This document shows positions 54,580 to 62,750 of a stretch of DNA of 64,000 nucleotides, piece by piece. Origin of the DNA: Qipengyuania sp. JC766 (GTDB lineage Bacteria; Pseudomonadota; Alphaproteobacteria; Sphingomonadales; Sphingomonadaceae). A program made the position numbers and the translations under genes. Location: positions 992,001 to 1,056,000 of the forward strand of contig NZ_JBFEFL010000001.1 of the NCBI RefSeq assembly GCF_040717445.1. The letters are read 5' to 3'. A model generated the notes under the pieces. The model worked only from the letters and a program-made list of their open reading frames with translations, was not told where the DNA came from and did no database searches. Position 1 is the stretch's first letter, and the number at the start of each line of letters is the position of its first letter.

Positions 54580-57027
54580 CTAAGTTCCGCCGCCGGATTT
54601 TGCAAAGGCGTTCTTCGTCTTGAGGCTCGGCTTTTCGGCCCAGGGTTCGTCGGGCCAGCGATGCTTGGGATAGCGGCCCTTCATGTCCTTGCGCACATCG
54701 TCCCAGCTGCCGCGCCAGAAGCCCGGCAGGTCGCGGGTGGACTGGATCGGGCGTCCGGCAGGGCTCGTCAGTTTGAGCAGCAGCGGCGTGCCGCGTCCCT
54801 GCGGACCGATCTGCGGATGGCGTTCGAGACCGAACAGCGCCTGCACCCGCACTTCGACGCCGGGGGCATCGTCGCCCGCATAGTCGATCGCGTGGCTGGT
54901 CCCGGCCGGGGTTTCGAACCGCAACGGCGCATCGCGGTCGAGCGCCTGCCGCTCGTCCCATCCCAGCAGGCCGAGCGCGGCATCCCCGAAGCGGCCGGGC
55001 GGCAGGTCGAGGTCGCGCCGCCCTTGCAGCAACGGGCGCAGCCATTCGTCGGCGCGGGCCGCCAGCGTTTCCGCCGAAAGCGCCTCCACCCCGGCGAAAC
55101 GCGCGCGCTCCAGCAGTCCCGACGGCAGCAGCGTCCCCAGCTTTTCCAGAGCCTTTTCCACAAGGATGTCCACAATGGCATCCGGGTCCGGAGCGGGGTC
55201 GGGACCGCTCGCCAGAACGATCGCGCCCAGCCTGCGTTCGCGCCGCGCCTCGACCCGGTTCTCGCCCGCGTTCCAGCGCGCGACGGTGCGTTCTTCCAGC
55301 GCGTCCCGAAAATGGCGTTCGATCTCGCTCGCCTCGATCTCGGCTGCTGCCGTGATGCGCGCGCCGCCGGCGGACCCTTGCGCATCGGCAATGACCAGCC
55401 ATTCCGCCCGCGCCAGCGACGATGCCGGGTCGAGCCGGTAGCCGCGCCCGCCCGCGGACAGCCAGTCTTCGCCCGAAGCATCGCGCCGGCGCGCCACGAA
55501 ATCGGACCGGGCCAGCGCGAGGCAGGCGACAGCCGATCGGTCCCCGCCGCCCGGGCCATCGATCATGCGTTCCGCCGCCGAGGCCCAGCGCTGCGCCAGC
55601 TTGCGCGCCGCATCGGCCCGCGCCGACCGGTTGCCATCCCAACGCTGCAGGCGCTGCAGCAGGTCCTCGCCGCGGCCGCCCAGCCCGCGTTCCTGTGCCA
55701 GCAGGACGAGCTTCGCCGTGGCGAGGGCCTGCCCCGCCCCGGCCCCGTAGAGGACTGCCGCCGCCCCTGACGGGTCGAGCGGCAGGCTGGCAATTCGTTT
55801 GCCGGACGGGGTTATCGCGCCGCTCGCATCCAACGCGCCGAGTGCCTGCAAGCGCGCCCGGGCCGATGCCAGCGATGCCTCCGGCGGCGGATCGAGCCAG
55901 CGAAGCTCCCCTGCATCCACCGTTCCCCACGACGCCAGCGTCAGCGCCAGCGGCGCGAGGTCCACCGTCTCGATCTCCGGCGGGTCGAATTCCGGGCGAC
56001 CGCGATGCGCCGCCTCGTTCCACAGGCGATAGGCGACGCCCGGCCCTTGCCGCGCGGCGCGTCCGGCGCGCTGGTCGGCGGAAGCGCGGCTGGCCGCCAC
56101 CGTCACCAGATGCGCCGTGCCCGCGGCCCGGTCGAATTCCGCCCGGCGCGACAGGCCGCTGTCCACCACGACGCTGACTCCGTCCAGCGTGAGCGAGGTT
56201 TCCGCGATCGCCGTCGCCAGCACGATCCGGCGGCGCCCCTGCGCGTCGCGCGCGATGGCGCGGCGCTGGTCGGCGGGCAGGACCTGGCCATGTAGTGGCA
56301 GGACGGGCGTTTGCGGCAACCGGGCTTCCAGCCGCTCGCGCGTGCGCTCGATCTCGCCCACGCCGGGCAGGAAGGCCAGGATGTCCCCGCTCTCTTCCTT
56401 CCAGGCGGTCAGAATGGCGGATGCCATCGCATCCTCCAGCCGCGCGTCGGGCGAGGCGCCCAGCCAGGCGATGCGCAGATCGTGCGAACGACCTTCGCTT
56501 TCCACGACCGGCGCCCCTTCCCCCAGCAGGTCCGCGAAGCGCGCGCCGTCGATGGTGGCGGACATGACCACCACGCGCAGATGCTCGCGCAGCACGGCGC
56601 GGCTTTCCAGTGCGAGCGCGAGGCCCAGGTCGCTGTCGACATGGCGCTCGTGCGCCTCGTCGAACAGGACCGCGGACACGCCGTCCAGTTCGGGATCGGC
56701 CACGATGCGGTTGACGAAGATCGCTTCGGTCATGACCAGCACGCGCGTCCGGGCGGACTGGCGGCTGTCCATGCGAGTCACGTAACCGACCGTCTCGCCG
56801 GCCTTCTCGCCCAGCAATTGCGCCATCCGTTCGGCCGCCGCGCGGGCCGCGACCCGCCGCGGGCTGAGCAGGATCACTTGCCCGCTGCACCATTCCTCGC
56901 CCAGCAGCGCCGGCGCGACCATGGTCGTCTTGCCCGCGCCGGGCGGCGCGACCAGCACCGCCGCGCCGGTGTCGCGGAGCGCCGCCAGCAGGTCCGGCAG
57001 GACGTCCTCAATCGGCAGGCGGTCCAT
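54580..57027 (-). CDS. hrpB: ATP-dependent RNA helicase HrpB
   Basis: 815 residues from ATG 57027, sharing one base with the regulator stop (TGATG). Motifs: APPGAGKTT (I), FDEAHERH (II), SAT (III), QRAGRAARQGPG (VI). After the helicase core come the HA2 domain and the HrpB C-terminal region with LPPGRFGDAALGLLGWDERQ and LTSPAGRPIQSTRDLPGFW. DExH helicase of unclear cellular role; it is not HrpA, which is much longer. Large frames on both strands are shadows. Confidence 0.95.
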   Translation of the reverse strand: MDRLPIEDVLPDLLAALRDTGAAVLVAPPGAGKTTMVAPALLGEEWCSGQVILLSPRRVAARAAAERMAQLLGEKAGETVGYVTRMDSRQSARTRVLVMTEAIFVNRIVADPELDGVSAVLFDEAHERHVDSDLGLALALESRAVLREHLRVVVMSATIDGARFADLLGEGAPVVESEGRSHDLRIAWLGASPDARLEDAMASAILTAWKEESGDILAFLPGVGEIERTRERLEARLPQTPVLPLHGQVLPADQRRAIARDAQGRRRIVLATAIAETSLTLDGVSVVVDSGLSRRAEFDRAAGTAHLVTVAASRASADQRAGRAARQGPGVAYRLWNEAAHRGRPEFDPPEIETVDLAPLALTLASWGTVDAGELRWLDPPPEASLASARARLQALGALDASGAITPSGKRIASLPLDPSGAAAVLYGAGAGQALATAKLVLLAQERGLGGRGEDLLQRLQRWDGNRSARADAARKLAQRWASAAERMIDGPGGGDRSAVACLALARSDFVARRRDASGEDWLSAGGRGYRLDPASSLARAEWLVIADAQGSAGGARITAAAEIEASEIERHFRDALEERTVARWNAGENRVEARRERRLGAIVLASGPDPAPDPDAIVDILVEKALEKLGTLLPSGLLERARFAGVEALSAETLAARADEWLRPLLQGRRDLDLPPGRFGDAALGLLGWDERQALDRDAPLRFETPAGTSHAIDYAGDDAPGVEVRVQALFGLERHPQIGPQGRGTPLLLKLTSPAGRPIQSTRDLPGFWRGSWDDVRKDMKGRYPKHRWPDEPWAEKPSLKTKNAFAKSGGGT

Positions 57028-57242
57028 CAGCCCTCCCACCCGAAAACGTCTTCCACGCCCGCGCCGAACAGGCGCGCGATGCGGAAGGCCGTTTCCAGGC
57101 TGGGGGAATAGCGACCCTGCTCGATCGCGATGATCGTCTGGCGCGTCACGCCCACCGCCTCGCCCAGCGCCGCCTGGCTCATGGCCCCGTGCACATCGCG
57201 CAATTCGCGCACCCGGTTGGTGATCGGCGGGCGCTTGCCCAT
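57027..57242 (-). CDS. Small XRE-family transcriptional regulator
   Basis: 71 residues, essentially one helix-turn-helix domain: QAALGEAVGVTRQTIIAIEQ with the RQTI recognition helix, then GRYSPSLETAFRIARLF. This is the YozG-like compact repressor type. It shares one base with the membrane protein stop upstream (TGATG) and probably represses its own operon through the palindromes at 57672-57722. Confidence 0.92.
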   Translation of the reverse strand: MGKRPPITNRVRELRDVHGAMSQAALGEAVGVTRQTIIAIEQGRYSPSLETAFRIARLFGAGVEDVFGWEG

Positions 57243-57646
57243 CAGATGGCGGTCCGGAAGAACACGATCTGCAGCGCGTATTCGGCCAGCGCCGACAGGA
57301 TCAGCGCGCCGACGACCATGTGCGCCAGCAGCGTCCCGTCCGCGCCGGCGGCATAGAAGCCGACCGCAGTGATGACGCCCAGACCCAGCACCGTGCCCGA
57401 CCAGTGCCCCGCCCGGTCGATCGCCATCCGTTCCCGCTCGTCCGCCGGTGCATTCGCCTCGCGCGGGGACGCGATGCCCAGCACCGTCTGCACCACGATC
57501 GACAGCACGATGACCGCGAGGACATAAGGGATCAGCGGCCCGATGAACGGCGCATCCGGCGCTCCGATGATCAGGTCGGCATAGAACAGGCCGGTCGCCA
57601 GCACGACGAACTCCATGACCCAAGCGGATTTTTCCCTGAACGACAT
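57242..57646 (-). CDS. Four-helix membrane protein paired with XRE regulator
   Basis: 134 residues from ATG 57646, with AAGGG 8 bases upstream; a GTG at 57655 is too close to that site. Hydrophobic segments include WVMEFVVLATGLFYADLII, IPYVLAVIVLSIVVQTVLG, GTVLGLGVITAVGFYAAG and the last helix. DERERMAIDRAGHWSG links helices two and three, a motif like that of DUF2178-type proteins. Its function is unknown; the XRE pair arrangement is common. Confidence 0.8.
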   Translation of the reverse strand: MSFREKSAWVMEFVVLATGLFYADLIIGAPDAPFIGPLIPYVLAVIVLSIVVQTVLGIASPREANAPADERERMAIDRAGHWSGTVLGLGVITAVGFYAAGADGTLLAHMVVGALILSALAEYALQIVFFRTAI

Positions 57647-57671
57647 ACGCTTCACCCTTCACACGCCTGAC

Positions 57672-57689
57672 TGTTAAATATCTTTAACA
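57672..57689. promoter_or_regulatory. Palindromic operator 1 (probable XRE site)
   Basis: TGTTAAA-N4-TTTAACA, 18 bases, arms perfect over 7 bases. It covers the predicted -10 region of the membrane protein/XRE operon. Confidence 0.55.
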
Positions 57690-57710
57690 TAGGCCCGATC
57701 GCGATGTCAA
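57682..57710 (-). promoter_or_regulatory. Predicted promoter of the membrane protein-XRE-hrpB operon
   Basis: TTGACA (57710-57705) and TTAAAG (57687-57682) are 17 bases apart. The -35 lies in palindrome 2 and the -10 in palindrome 1. Confidence 0.5.
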
Positions 57711-57722
57711 AGATTTTGGACA
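57705..57722. promoter_or_regulatory. Palindromic operator 2 (probable XRE site)
   Basis: TGTCAAAGATTTTGGACA, 18 bases, with TGTC/GACA ends. It starts 33 bases from operator 1, about three helical turns, and overlaps the -35. Confidence 0.45.
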
Positions 57723-57784
57723 TATACCCTGCGACAGGCATTGTTGGGGTCCCTCTTTTGCGGGGCCGGTGATATGAGCAATCG

Positions 57785-58318
57785 ATGGCTAAGAAAAAGA
57801 ATGTGTTGGTAGGAGGAGGGCTATTCGCCTTCGGTAACTTCCTTTGGGGGTTGTATTCACATTACACCACGGCGCGTGACTTGCCTGACGATGTTGGAAG
57901 ACTTCGCGAAATGCTGGCAGAGCCCACCCCCGAACTTCCTTGGATATTAGCCCTCGTTGGGGTTGGCTTCGTTTTATGGGTTTGGATGCGATGGTCATCT
58001 GACGATGACGACGATGATAATGGAGATGGCAGGATGTCCACCAAAGGTAACAATTCACCAGTCAACCAAGGCGGCAATCAAATCAACGCCGACAACAATT
58101 CGGGAGATATTCGGATTACTATTCAAGAGGATACCAGCATCCGGCCCGTTTCAAAGGGTTTGGTAGCCAGCACAGGCGGAATCATTATCGCGGATGGAGC
58201 AAAGATCGATGGATTCGACGTTGCGGCTGAGGCGACCTCTGGAGGTTCAATAAGCACCAAGGGAGCGATCATTCGGGGAAAAGGTGAAAAAGGAGCGTCG
58301 GATGGGAATGGAAGCTGA
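57785..58318 (+). CDS. Orphan two-helix membrane protein with Asn/Gly-rich beta-helix-like tail
   Basis: 177 residues. Two membrane helices (about 6-27 and 51-70) are joined by a short loop. Then come an acidic run (SSDDDDDDNGDG, 71-82), an Asn-rich stretch (KGNNSPVNQGGNQINADNNS, 87-106) and Gly/Ile/Thr-rich segments (GGIIIADGAKIDGFDV, GGSISTKGAIIRGKG) that look like rungs of a small beta-solenoid. The base composition is visibly more AT-rich than that of its neighbours, with codons such as AGA, ATA and TTA. It probably arrived by transfer. No family recognised. Confidence 0.75.
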   Translation: MAKKKNVLVGGGLFAFGNFLWGLYSHYTTARDLPDDVGRLREMLAEPTPELPWILALVGVGFVLWVWMRWSSDDDDDDNGDGRMSTKGNNSPVNQGGNQINADNNSGDIRITIQEDTSIRPVSKGLVASTGGIIIADGAKIDGFDVAAEATSGGSISTKGAIIRGKGEKGASDGNGS

Positions 58319-58405
58319 ATCACACCGTCTTTTGAAGGCGATGGTTGGTCGATAATCCAAGCGCTACCCCTTCGCCTTTCGTCGGTAGGGCACTATAAGG
58401 GGGGC

Positions 58406-58573
58406 ATGCGGGAGACACTGGAAATCGTTCTGGCCATCACCACCGGCATCCTGTTCAGCGGGGCGCTGGTCGGACTGGTGATCCTGAGCATCTGCGCGGT
58501 TTCGGCCGGCGGGTTCTGGTGGCTCTGGTCCCGGCGCACGCGGCGCGGGGGTGGTTCGCCGGGCGAACGCTGA
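58406..58573 (+). CDS. Small membrane protein, 55 residues
   Basis: ATG 58406 follows a strong AAGGGGGG site. The N-terminal segment METLEI-like region (MRETLEIVLAITT) leads into one long hydrophobic helix (about 7-41, ending WWLWS) and a basic tail (RRTRRGGGSPGER). The stop lies 4 bases before the stop of the convergent polyprenyl synthase gene. Strong ribosome site, helix and positive-inside tail support a real gene. Function unknown. Confidence 0.6.
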   Translation: MRETLEIVLAITTGILFSGALVGLVILSICAVSAGGFWWLWSRRTRRGGGSPGER

Positions 58574-58577
58574 GGCG

Positions 58578-59588
58578 TCAGTAGCCGCGCGAAACCGCGA
58601 ACTGCGCGGCTTCGGCCATCGCCTGCCGCGCACCGGAGTCCGGGAATATCGAAATCGCGTCTATCGCCCGTTCCGCGAAATGCCGTGCGCGTTCGCGGGT
58701 GGCGGCGAGCGCGCCGTGCTTGTTGATGAGCGCGGTGGCGCGCGACAGGTCCCCGTCGCCTGCCTTGCGGCCGGCGATCGCATCGCGCCAGAAAGCCCGC
58801 TCCGGCTCGTCTCCGCGGGCATAGGCGAGGATCACCGGCAGGGTCATCTTGCCTTCGCGGAAATCGTCCCCGCGCGCCTTGCCCATCTCGCTCGCTTCGG
58901 AATCGTAGTCGATCGCGTCGTCCACCAGCTGGAAGGCGACGCCGAGATTGCGGCCGTATTCGTCCAGCGCCTGCTCCTGCCGCTCGTCGCATTCGGCGAC
59001 CACGGCGGCGATCCGGCTGGCGGCCGCGAACAGCGCCGCGGTCTTCGCCTGGATGATGTTGAGATAGCGTTCCTCGCTCGTCTCGATCTGGCGCTGCGCG
59101 GTCAGCTGGCTGACCTCGCCTTCGGCGATGATGGCGCTGGCGCTGGAGAGGATCTTGAGCACGCGCAGCGATCCGTCCTCGGTCATCAGTTCGAACGCGC
59201 GGCTGAACAGGAAATCGCCGACCAGCACCGTGGCCGGATTGCCGAAGATGATGTTGGCCGCGGCCTTCCCGCGGCGCAGTTCGCTACCGTCGACCACGTC
59301 GTCATGCAGCAGCGTGGCGGTGTGGATGAATTCGACCGCCGCGGCGAGCTTGTGGTGGCGCGTGCCGTTGTATCCGACGAGCTCCGCCCCGGCGAGCGTG
59401 AGCATCGGGCGCAGCCGCTTGCCGCCGCCCGCGATCAGGTGTCCGGCGAGCGAGGGGATGAGCGGGATCTCGCTCTGCATCCGGTCGAGGATCACCGCGT
59501 TCACGGCATTCATCCCCTGCGCGGTAAGCGCCATCATGGGATCGAGCGTCGGCCGGGACCGCGGCATGGGGACGATTTCAGCTGTCAT
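58578..59588 (-). CDS. ispB: Polyprenyl (octaprenyl/decaprenyl-type) diphosphate synthase
   Basis: 336 residues. The two aspartate-rich motifs are LLHDDVVDGSELRRG and LVDDAIDYDSE, and GGGKRLRPMLTLAGAEL is the conserved first region. The residue upstream of the first motif and the overall length fit long-chain (C40-C50) synthases that make the ubiquinone side chain. It uses IPP from the Dxr pathway. Confidence 0.93.
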   Translation of the reverse strand: MTAEIVPMPRSRPTLDPMMALTAQGMNAVNAVILDRMQSEIPLIPSLAGHLIAGGGKRLRPMLTLAGAELVGYNGTRHHKLAAAVEFIHTATLLHDDVVDGSELRRGKAAANIIFGNPATVLVGDFLFSRAFELMTEDGSLRVLKILSSASAIIAEGEVSQLTAQRQIETSEERYLNIIQAKTAALFAAASRIAAVVAECDERQEQALDEYGRNLGVAFQLVDDAIDYDSEASEMGKARGDDFREGKMTLPVILAYARGDEPERAFWRDAIAGRKAGDGDLSRATALINKHGALAATRERARHFAERAIDAISIFPDSGARQAMAEAAQFAVSRGY

Positions 59589-59665
59589 CGGGCAAACGCC
59601 ATGAAAGCCGCAGGGGTGCTTGGCAAGCGTGGAAGTCTTGCAAAGCGCGTGATAACGTTCGCGTC

Positions 59666-59986
59666 ATGGACAACACGCCCTCGCCCGGCTCGCAATCGCC
59701 GGATCCGCAACTGGCCGCCTTCCGGCGCAGCATCGACAATATCGACGCGGCGCTGATCCATATCCTGGCGGAGCGGTTTCGCATCACGCAGGCGGTGGGC
59801 GAATACAAGGCCGCGAACGGGATGCCGCCGGCCGATCCGGGCCGCGAACAGGCGCAGATCGGGCGCCTGCGCACGCTGGCGGAACAGGCGCAGTTGGATC
59901 CTGAGTTCAGCGAGAAGTTCCTGCGTTTCGTCATCGACGAGGTGATCCGCCACCACGAGCAAGCTCGCGGCGGCGGACCGGATTAG
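59666..59986 (+). CDS. Chorismate mutase, AroQ type
   Basis: 106 residues, three helices. SIDNIDAALIHILAERFRIT with the following AVGEYKAANGMPPADPGRE segment matches the AroQ alpha domain, including the catalytic arginine and lysine positions. It converts chorismate to prephenate for Phe/Tyr synthesis. No signal peptide, so cytoplasmic. Monofunctional. Confidence 0.93.
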   Translation: MDNTPSPGSQSPDPQLAAFRRSIDNIDAALIHILAERFRITQAVGEYKAANGMPPADPGREQAQIGRLRTLAEQAQLDPEFSEKFLRFVIDEVIRHHEQARGGGPD

Positions 59987-60001
59987 GGCAGGACGTCCGA
60001 C

Positions 60002-60496
60002 CTAGTCGTCGCGGCGCGAACGGCGGCGTTCGCGCCGGTCTTCCCGGCGGTCACGGCGCCATTCGCGCGCGTCCTCGCGACGTTCGCGGCGATATTCGCG
60101 CCGGTCCTCCCGGAGATCGCGCCGGTACTCGCGACGATCGCGATTGTTGTAGCGGCGCTGGTCGCGATAGTCGCGGCGGTCGCCCCGGCGGTAGTAATCC
60201 CAGTTGGCCCGGCGCTCACCGCGATATGTGCGGAACCGGTTTTCCCAGTAGATGCGGGTCCGGTCGTTCCAGCGATACCGCTCGCCGCCGGGCGCATAGA
60301 CGTAGTAGCCGGTGCCGGGATAATAGTACCCGTTGTACCAGCCGTAATAGCTCGACGGGCTGTCGTAATAGACGTCGTTGTATCCGTAGTCCGAATACCC
60401 GTAGCCGTAGCCATACCCGTCGTCGTAGTGCGAACACGCCCCGAGACCGAGCGTCGCTGCGGCGAGCGCGGCGATCTTCATGAATTTTGCTGACAT
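60002..60496 (-). CDS. Tyr/Gly-rich and Arg/Asp-rich lipoprotein
   Basis: 164 residues from ATG 60496, with GGAGAG 6 bases upstream. The signal MSAKFMKIAALAAATLGLGAC has a lipobox (L-G-A-C). The next 60 residues are Tyr/Gly/Ser-rich (DDGYGYGYGYSDYGY and similar). The final 80 or so are a tract of Arg, Asp, Glu and Tyr repeats (RRDYRDQRRYNNRDRREYRR). The family is unknown; such proteins are often envelope-associated and stress-linked, which is inference. Tandem low complexity, not CRISPR. Confidence 0.75.
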   Translation of the reverse strand: MSAKFMKIAALAAATLGLGACSHYDDGYGYGYGYSDYGYNDVYYDSPSSYYGWYNGYYYPGTGYYVYAPGGERYRWNDRTRIYWENRFRTYRGERRANWDYYRRGDRRDYRDQRRYNNRDRREYRRDLREDRREYRRERREDAREWRRDRREDRRERRRSRRDD

Positions 60497-60556
60497 TCCA
60501 TCTCTCCGATATCGTATTCCCACCGTTTACCAAATGGTCGGGAACCTTCGGAGTTC

Positions 60557-61984
60557 CTACGCCGTGCGCGGCAGGCTGAGCCGGACCAGCAGGCCGCCCA
60601 GGTCCTCGCTTTCATCGAGCGTCACGCCCCCGCCGTAGATCTCCGCCACGTCGCGCACGATCGCAAGGCCAAGGCCGGTGCCGGGCTTGCCGGTGTCCAG
60701 CCGCGCGCCGCGGTCGAACAGTTCCTCGCGCTTTTCGTCCGGGATGCCCATGCCGTCATCCTCGATCCAGATGACGCATTGTTCCGCTTCCGGTTCGGCA
60801 TCGACGGTCACGAAGACGCTGCCGCCGCCATATTTGGCTGCGTTCTCGATCAGGTTGCCGAGGATCTCGTCGAGGTCCTGCCGCTCTATCGCGACTTCGG
60901 CCTTGCGGTTGCCGTCGAGGTCGAAGCGCACGTCGGGATAGAGCCGCTCGATCGCGCGCTGGACCGCGTCCGCGCTGCTGCACACCACGGTGCGCGCATG
61001 GCCGACCGCGCGGCGGCCCACGGCGCGGGCCCGGGCGAGGTGGTGATCGACATGGCGACGCATCGTGCCCGCCTCTCGAATCACGGTATCGGCCAGGTCG
61101 GGCGCGCGGGCGGTGGCGGCATTGTTTACCACGGTCAGCGGGGTCTTGAGCGCATGGGCCAAATTGCCCGCATGGGTGCGCGCTTCCTCCGCCTGGCGTT
61201 CCGAGTGGGCGAGCAGCGCGTTCAGTTCGAGCACCAGCGGCTGCACTTCCAGCGGCAGCGGCTCGGATACGCGGCGCGATCCGGTCTGGCGGACCTGCTG
61301 GATCGCGGCGCGGATGCGGCGCAGGGGCCTGAGGCCGTACCAGCTCTGAAGCGCGGCCATCACGATCAGCCCGCCCGCCAGCGCGGCGAAGCTCCAGATC
61401 AGGATCGCGCGGATCTGCGCGATCTGTTCGTCCAGCTGTTCGCGCTCGATCGCGACCGCGAAGGTGAACCTGTCCTCGCCCATCGGCAGCAGCAGGGACC
61501 GCTCGGCCACGCGCAGCGGCTCGTCCTCGAACTGGTCGTTGTCGTAATAGACCGAGTCCGAATTGGCCGGGTCCGCGCGCACTTCCAGTTGCTGGTCCCA
61601 CAGGCTGCGGCTGGGCAGCACGCCGTCGGGGCCGCCGCTGATCTGCCAGTAGGCGCCGCTGTTGGGTTCGAAGAAACGCTGGTCGGGCAGTTCGCGATAG
61701 AGCCGCACTTCCCCGTCCGGCCCGACTTCGGCGGCGGAGATCAGCGCGTTGAGGATATATTCGAGCTGCTCGTCGAAATTGCGCTCGACCAGGTTGGTCA
61801 GCGTCCGGTCCAGCGCGAAGCCGCCGCTCACCAGCAGGAGCGTGATCCAGATCGTCGCGATCGCCATCATCCGGCGCGAGAGCGAGCCGGTATTGCTGGC
61901 CGGAATTACCGAGTCATCGAGTTCCGCGCGCCGCGTGGCCTCTTCCACGCCGCGCGGCGTGGTCGGGATTGCGGCGCGGTCCAT
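60557..61984 (-). CDS. Sensor histidine kinase (PhoQ-like architecture)
   Basis: 475 residues. Two membrane helices (about 34-52 and 190-212) flank a periplasmic sensor. The HAMP-like segment is GLRPLRRIRAAIQQVRQT. The H-box is NLAHALKTPLTVV, and the ATPase boxes are LGNLIENAAKYG, IEDDGMGIPDE and GTGLGLAIV. It is encoded 3 bases after the response regulator. The ligand is unknown. Confidence 0.93.
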   Translation of the reverse strand: MDRAAIPTTPRGVEEATRRAELDDSVIPASNTGSLSRRMMAIATIWITLLLVSGGFALDRTLTNLVERNFDEQLEYILNALISAAEVGPDGEVRLYRELPDQRFFEPNSGAYWQISGGPDGVLPSRSLWDQQLEVRADPANSDSVYYDNDQFEDEPLRVAERSLLLPMGEDRFTFAVAIEREQLDEQIAQIRAILIWSFAALAGGLIVMAALQSWYGLRPLRRIRAAIQQVRQTGSRRVSEPLPLEVQPLVLELNALLAHSERQAEEARTHAGNLAHALKTPLTVVNNAATARAPDLADTVIREAGTMRRHVDHHLARARAVGRRAVGHARTVVCSSADAVQRAIERLYPDVRFDLDGNRKAEVAIERQDLDEILGNLIENAAKYGGGSVFVTVDAEPEAEQCVIWIEDDGMGIPDEKREELFDRGARLDTGKPGTGLGLAIVRDVAEIYGGGVTLDESEDLGGLLVRLSLPRTA

Positions 61985-61987
61985 GCA

Positions 61988-62665
61988 TTACGCCCGCGGC
62001 TGTTCGGCCGGATCGTCCAGGCTGTATCCGAGGCCGCGAATGGTGGTGATGACGTCCGCGCCCAGCTTCTTGCGAATGCGGGTCACGAACACTTCGATCG
62101 TGTTGGAATCGCGATCGAAGTCCTGGTCGTAGATGTGCTCGATCAGTTCGGTGCGGCTGACGACCTTGCCCTTGTGGTGCATGAGGTAGCTCAGCAGCTT
62201 GTATTCCTGCGCGGTCAGCTTGACCGGCTCGCCCTTCAGCGTGACGCGGCCCGAGCGCGTATCGAGGCGCACGTCGCCCGCGGTCAGTTCGCTGGACGTG
62301 TTGCCGGACGCGCGGCGGATCAGGGCGCGAAGGCGCGCGATCAGTTCCTCGGTCTGGAAGGGCTTGGCGAGATAGTCGTCCGCGCCCGCATCCAGCCCAG
62401 CGACCTTGTCGCTCCAGCTGTCGCGCGCGGTCAGCACCAGCACCGGGAACTTGCGGCCTTCCTTGCGCCACATGCCCAGCACGGTCAGCCCGTCGATTTC
62501 CGGCAGGCCGAGATCGAGGATCACGGCGTCGTACTCCTCGGTGCTGCCCAGGAAGTGCCCGTCCTCGCCATCGGTGGACAGGTCCACCGCGTAACCGTTC
62601 TGTTCGAGAGTCGATTTGAGCTGCGCCCCAAGGGTCGGCTCGTCCTCGACGATCAGAATGCGCAT
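61988..62665 (-). CDS. OmpR/PhoB-family response regulator
   Basis: 225 residues. The receiver domain has D51 (VILDLGLPEIDGL) as phosphoacceptor, with VLTARDSW and LAKPF. The winged-helix DNA-binding domain (LTAQEYKLLSYLMHHKGKVV) follows. It pairs with the kinase encoded downstream. Confidence 0.95.
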   Translation of the reverse strand: MRILIVEDEPTLGAQLKSTLEQNGYAVDLSTDGEDGHFLGSTEEYDAVILDLGLPEIDGLTVLGMWRKEGRKFPVLVLTARDSWSDKVAGLDAGADDYLAKPFQTEELIARLRALIRRASGNTSSELTAGDVRLDTRSGRVTLKGEPVKLTAQEYKLLSYLMHHKGKVVSRTELIEHIYDQDFDRDSNTIEVFVTRIRKKLGADVITTIRGLGYSLDDPAEQPRA

Positions 62666-62750
62666 GCTGCTGTTATCCCCTGCAAGTCGTGCCTCGATTT
62701 CGCCCGCGTTCCCTGCGCGTTTCGGAGGGTTGCGTCAACTCGCCAGCGGA

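Noticed and set aside
54518-56893. 791-codon frame in hrpB, same strand, different phase
   Set aside because: Arg/Gly/Ala-rich shadow with no domains.
60002-60300. Repeated short units resembling a CRISPR or tandem repeat
   Set aside because: They are codon-level Arg/Asp/Tyr repeats inside a lipoprotein gene, with no constant spacer length.
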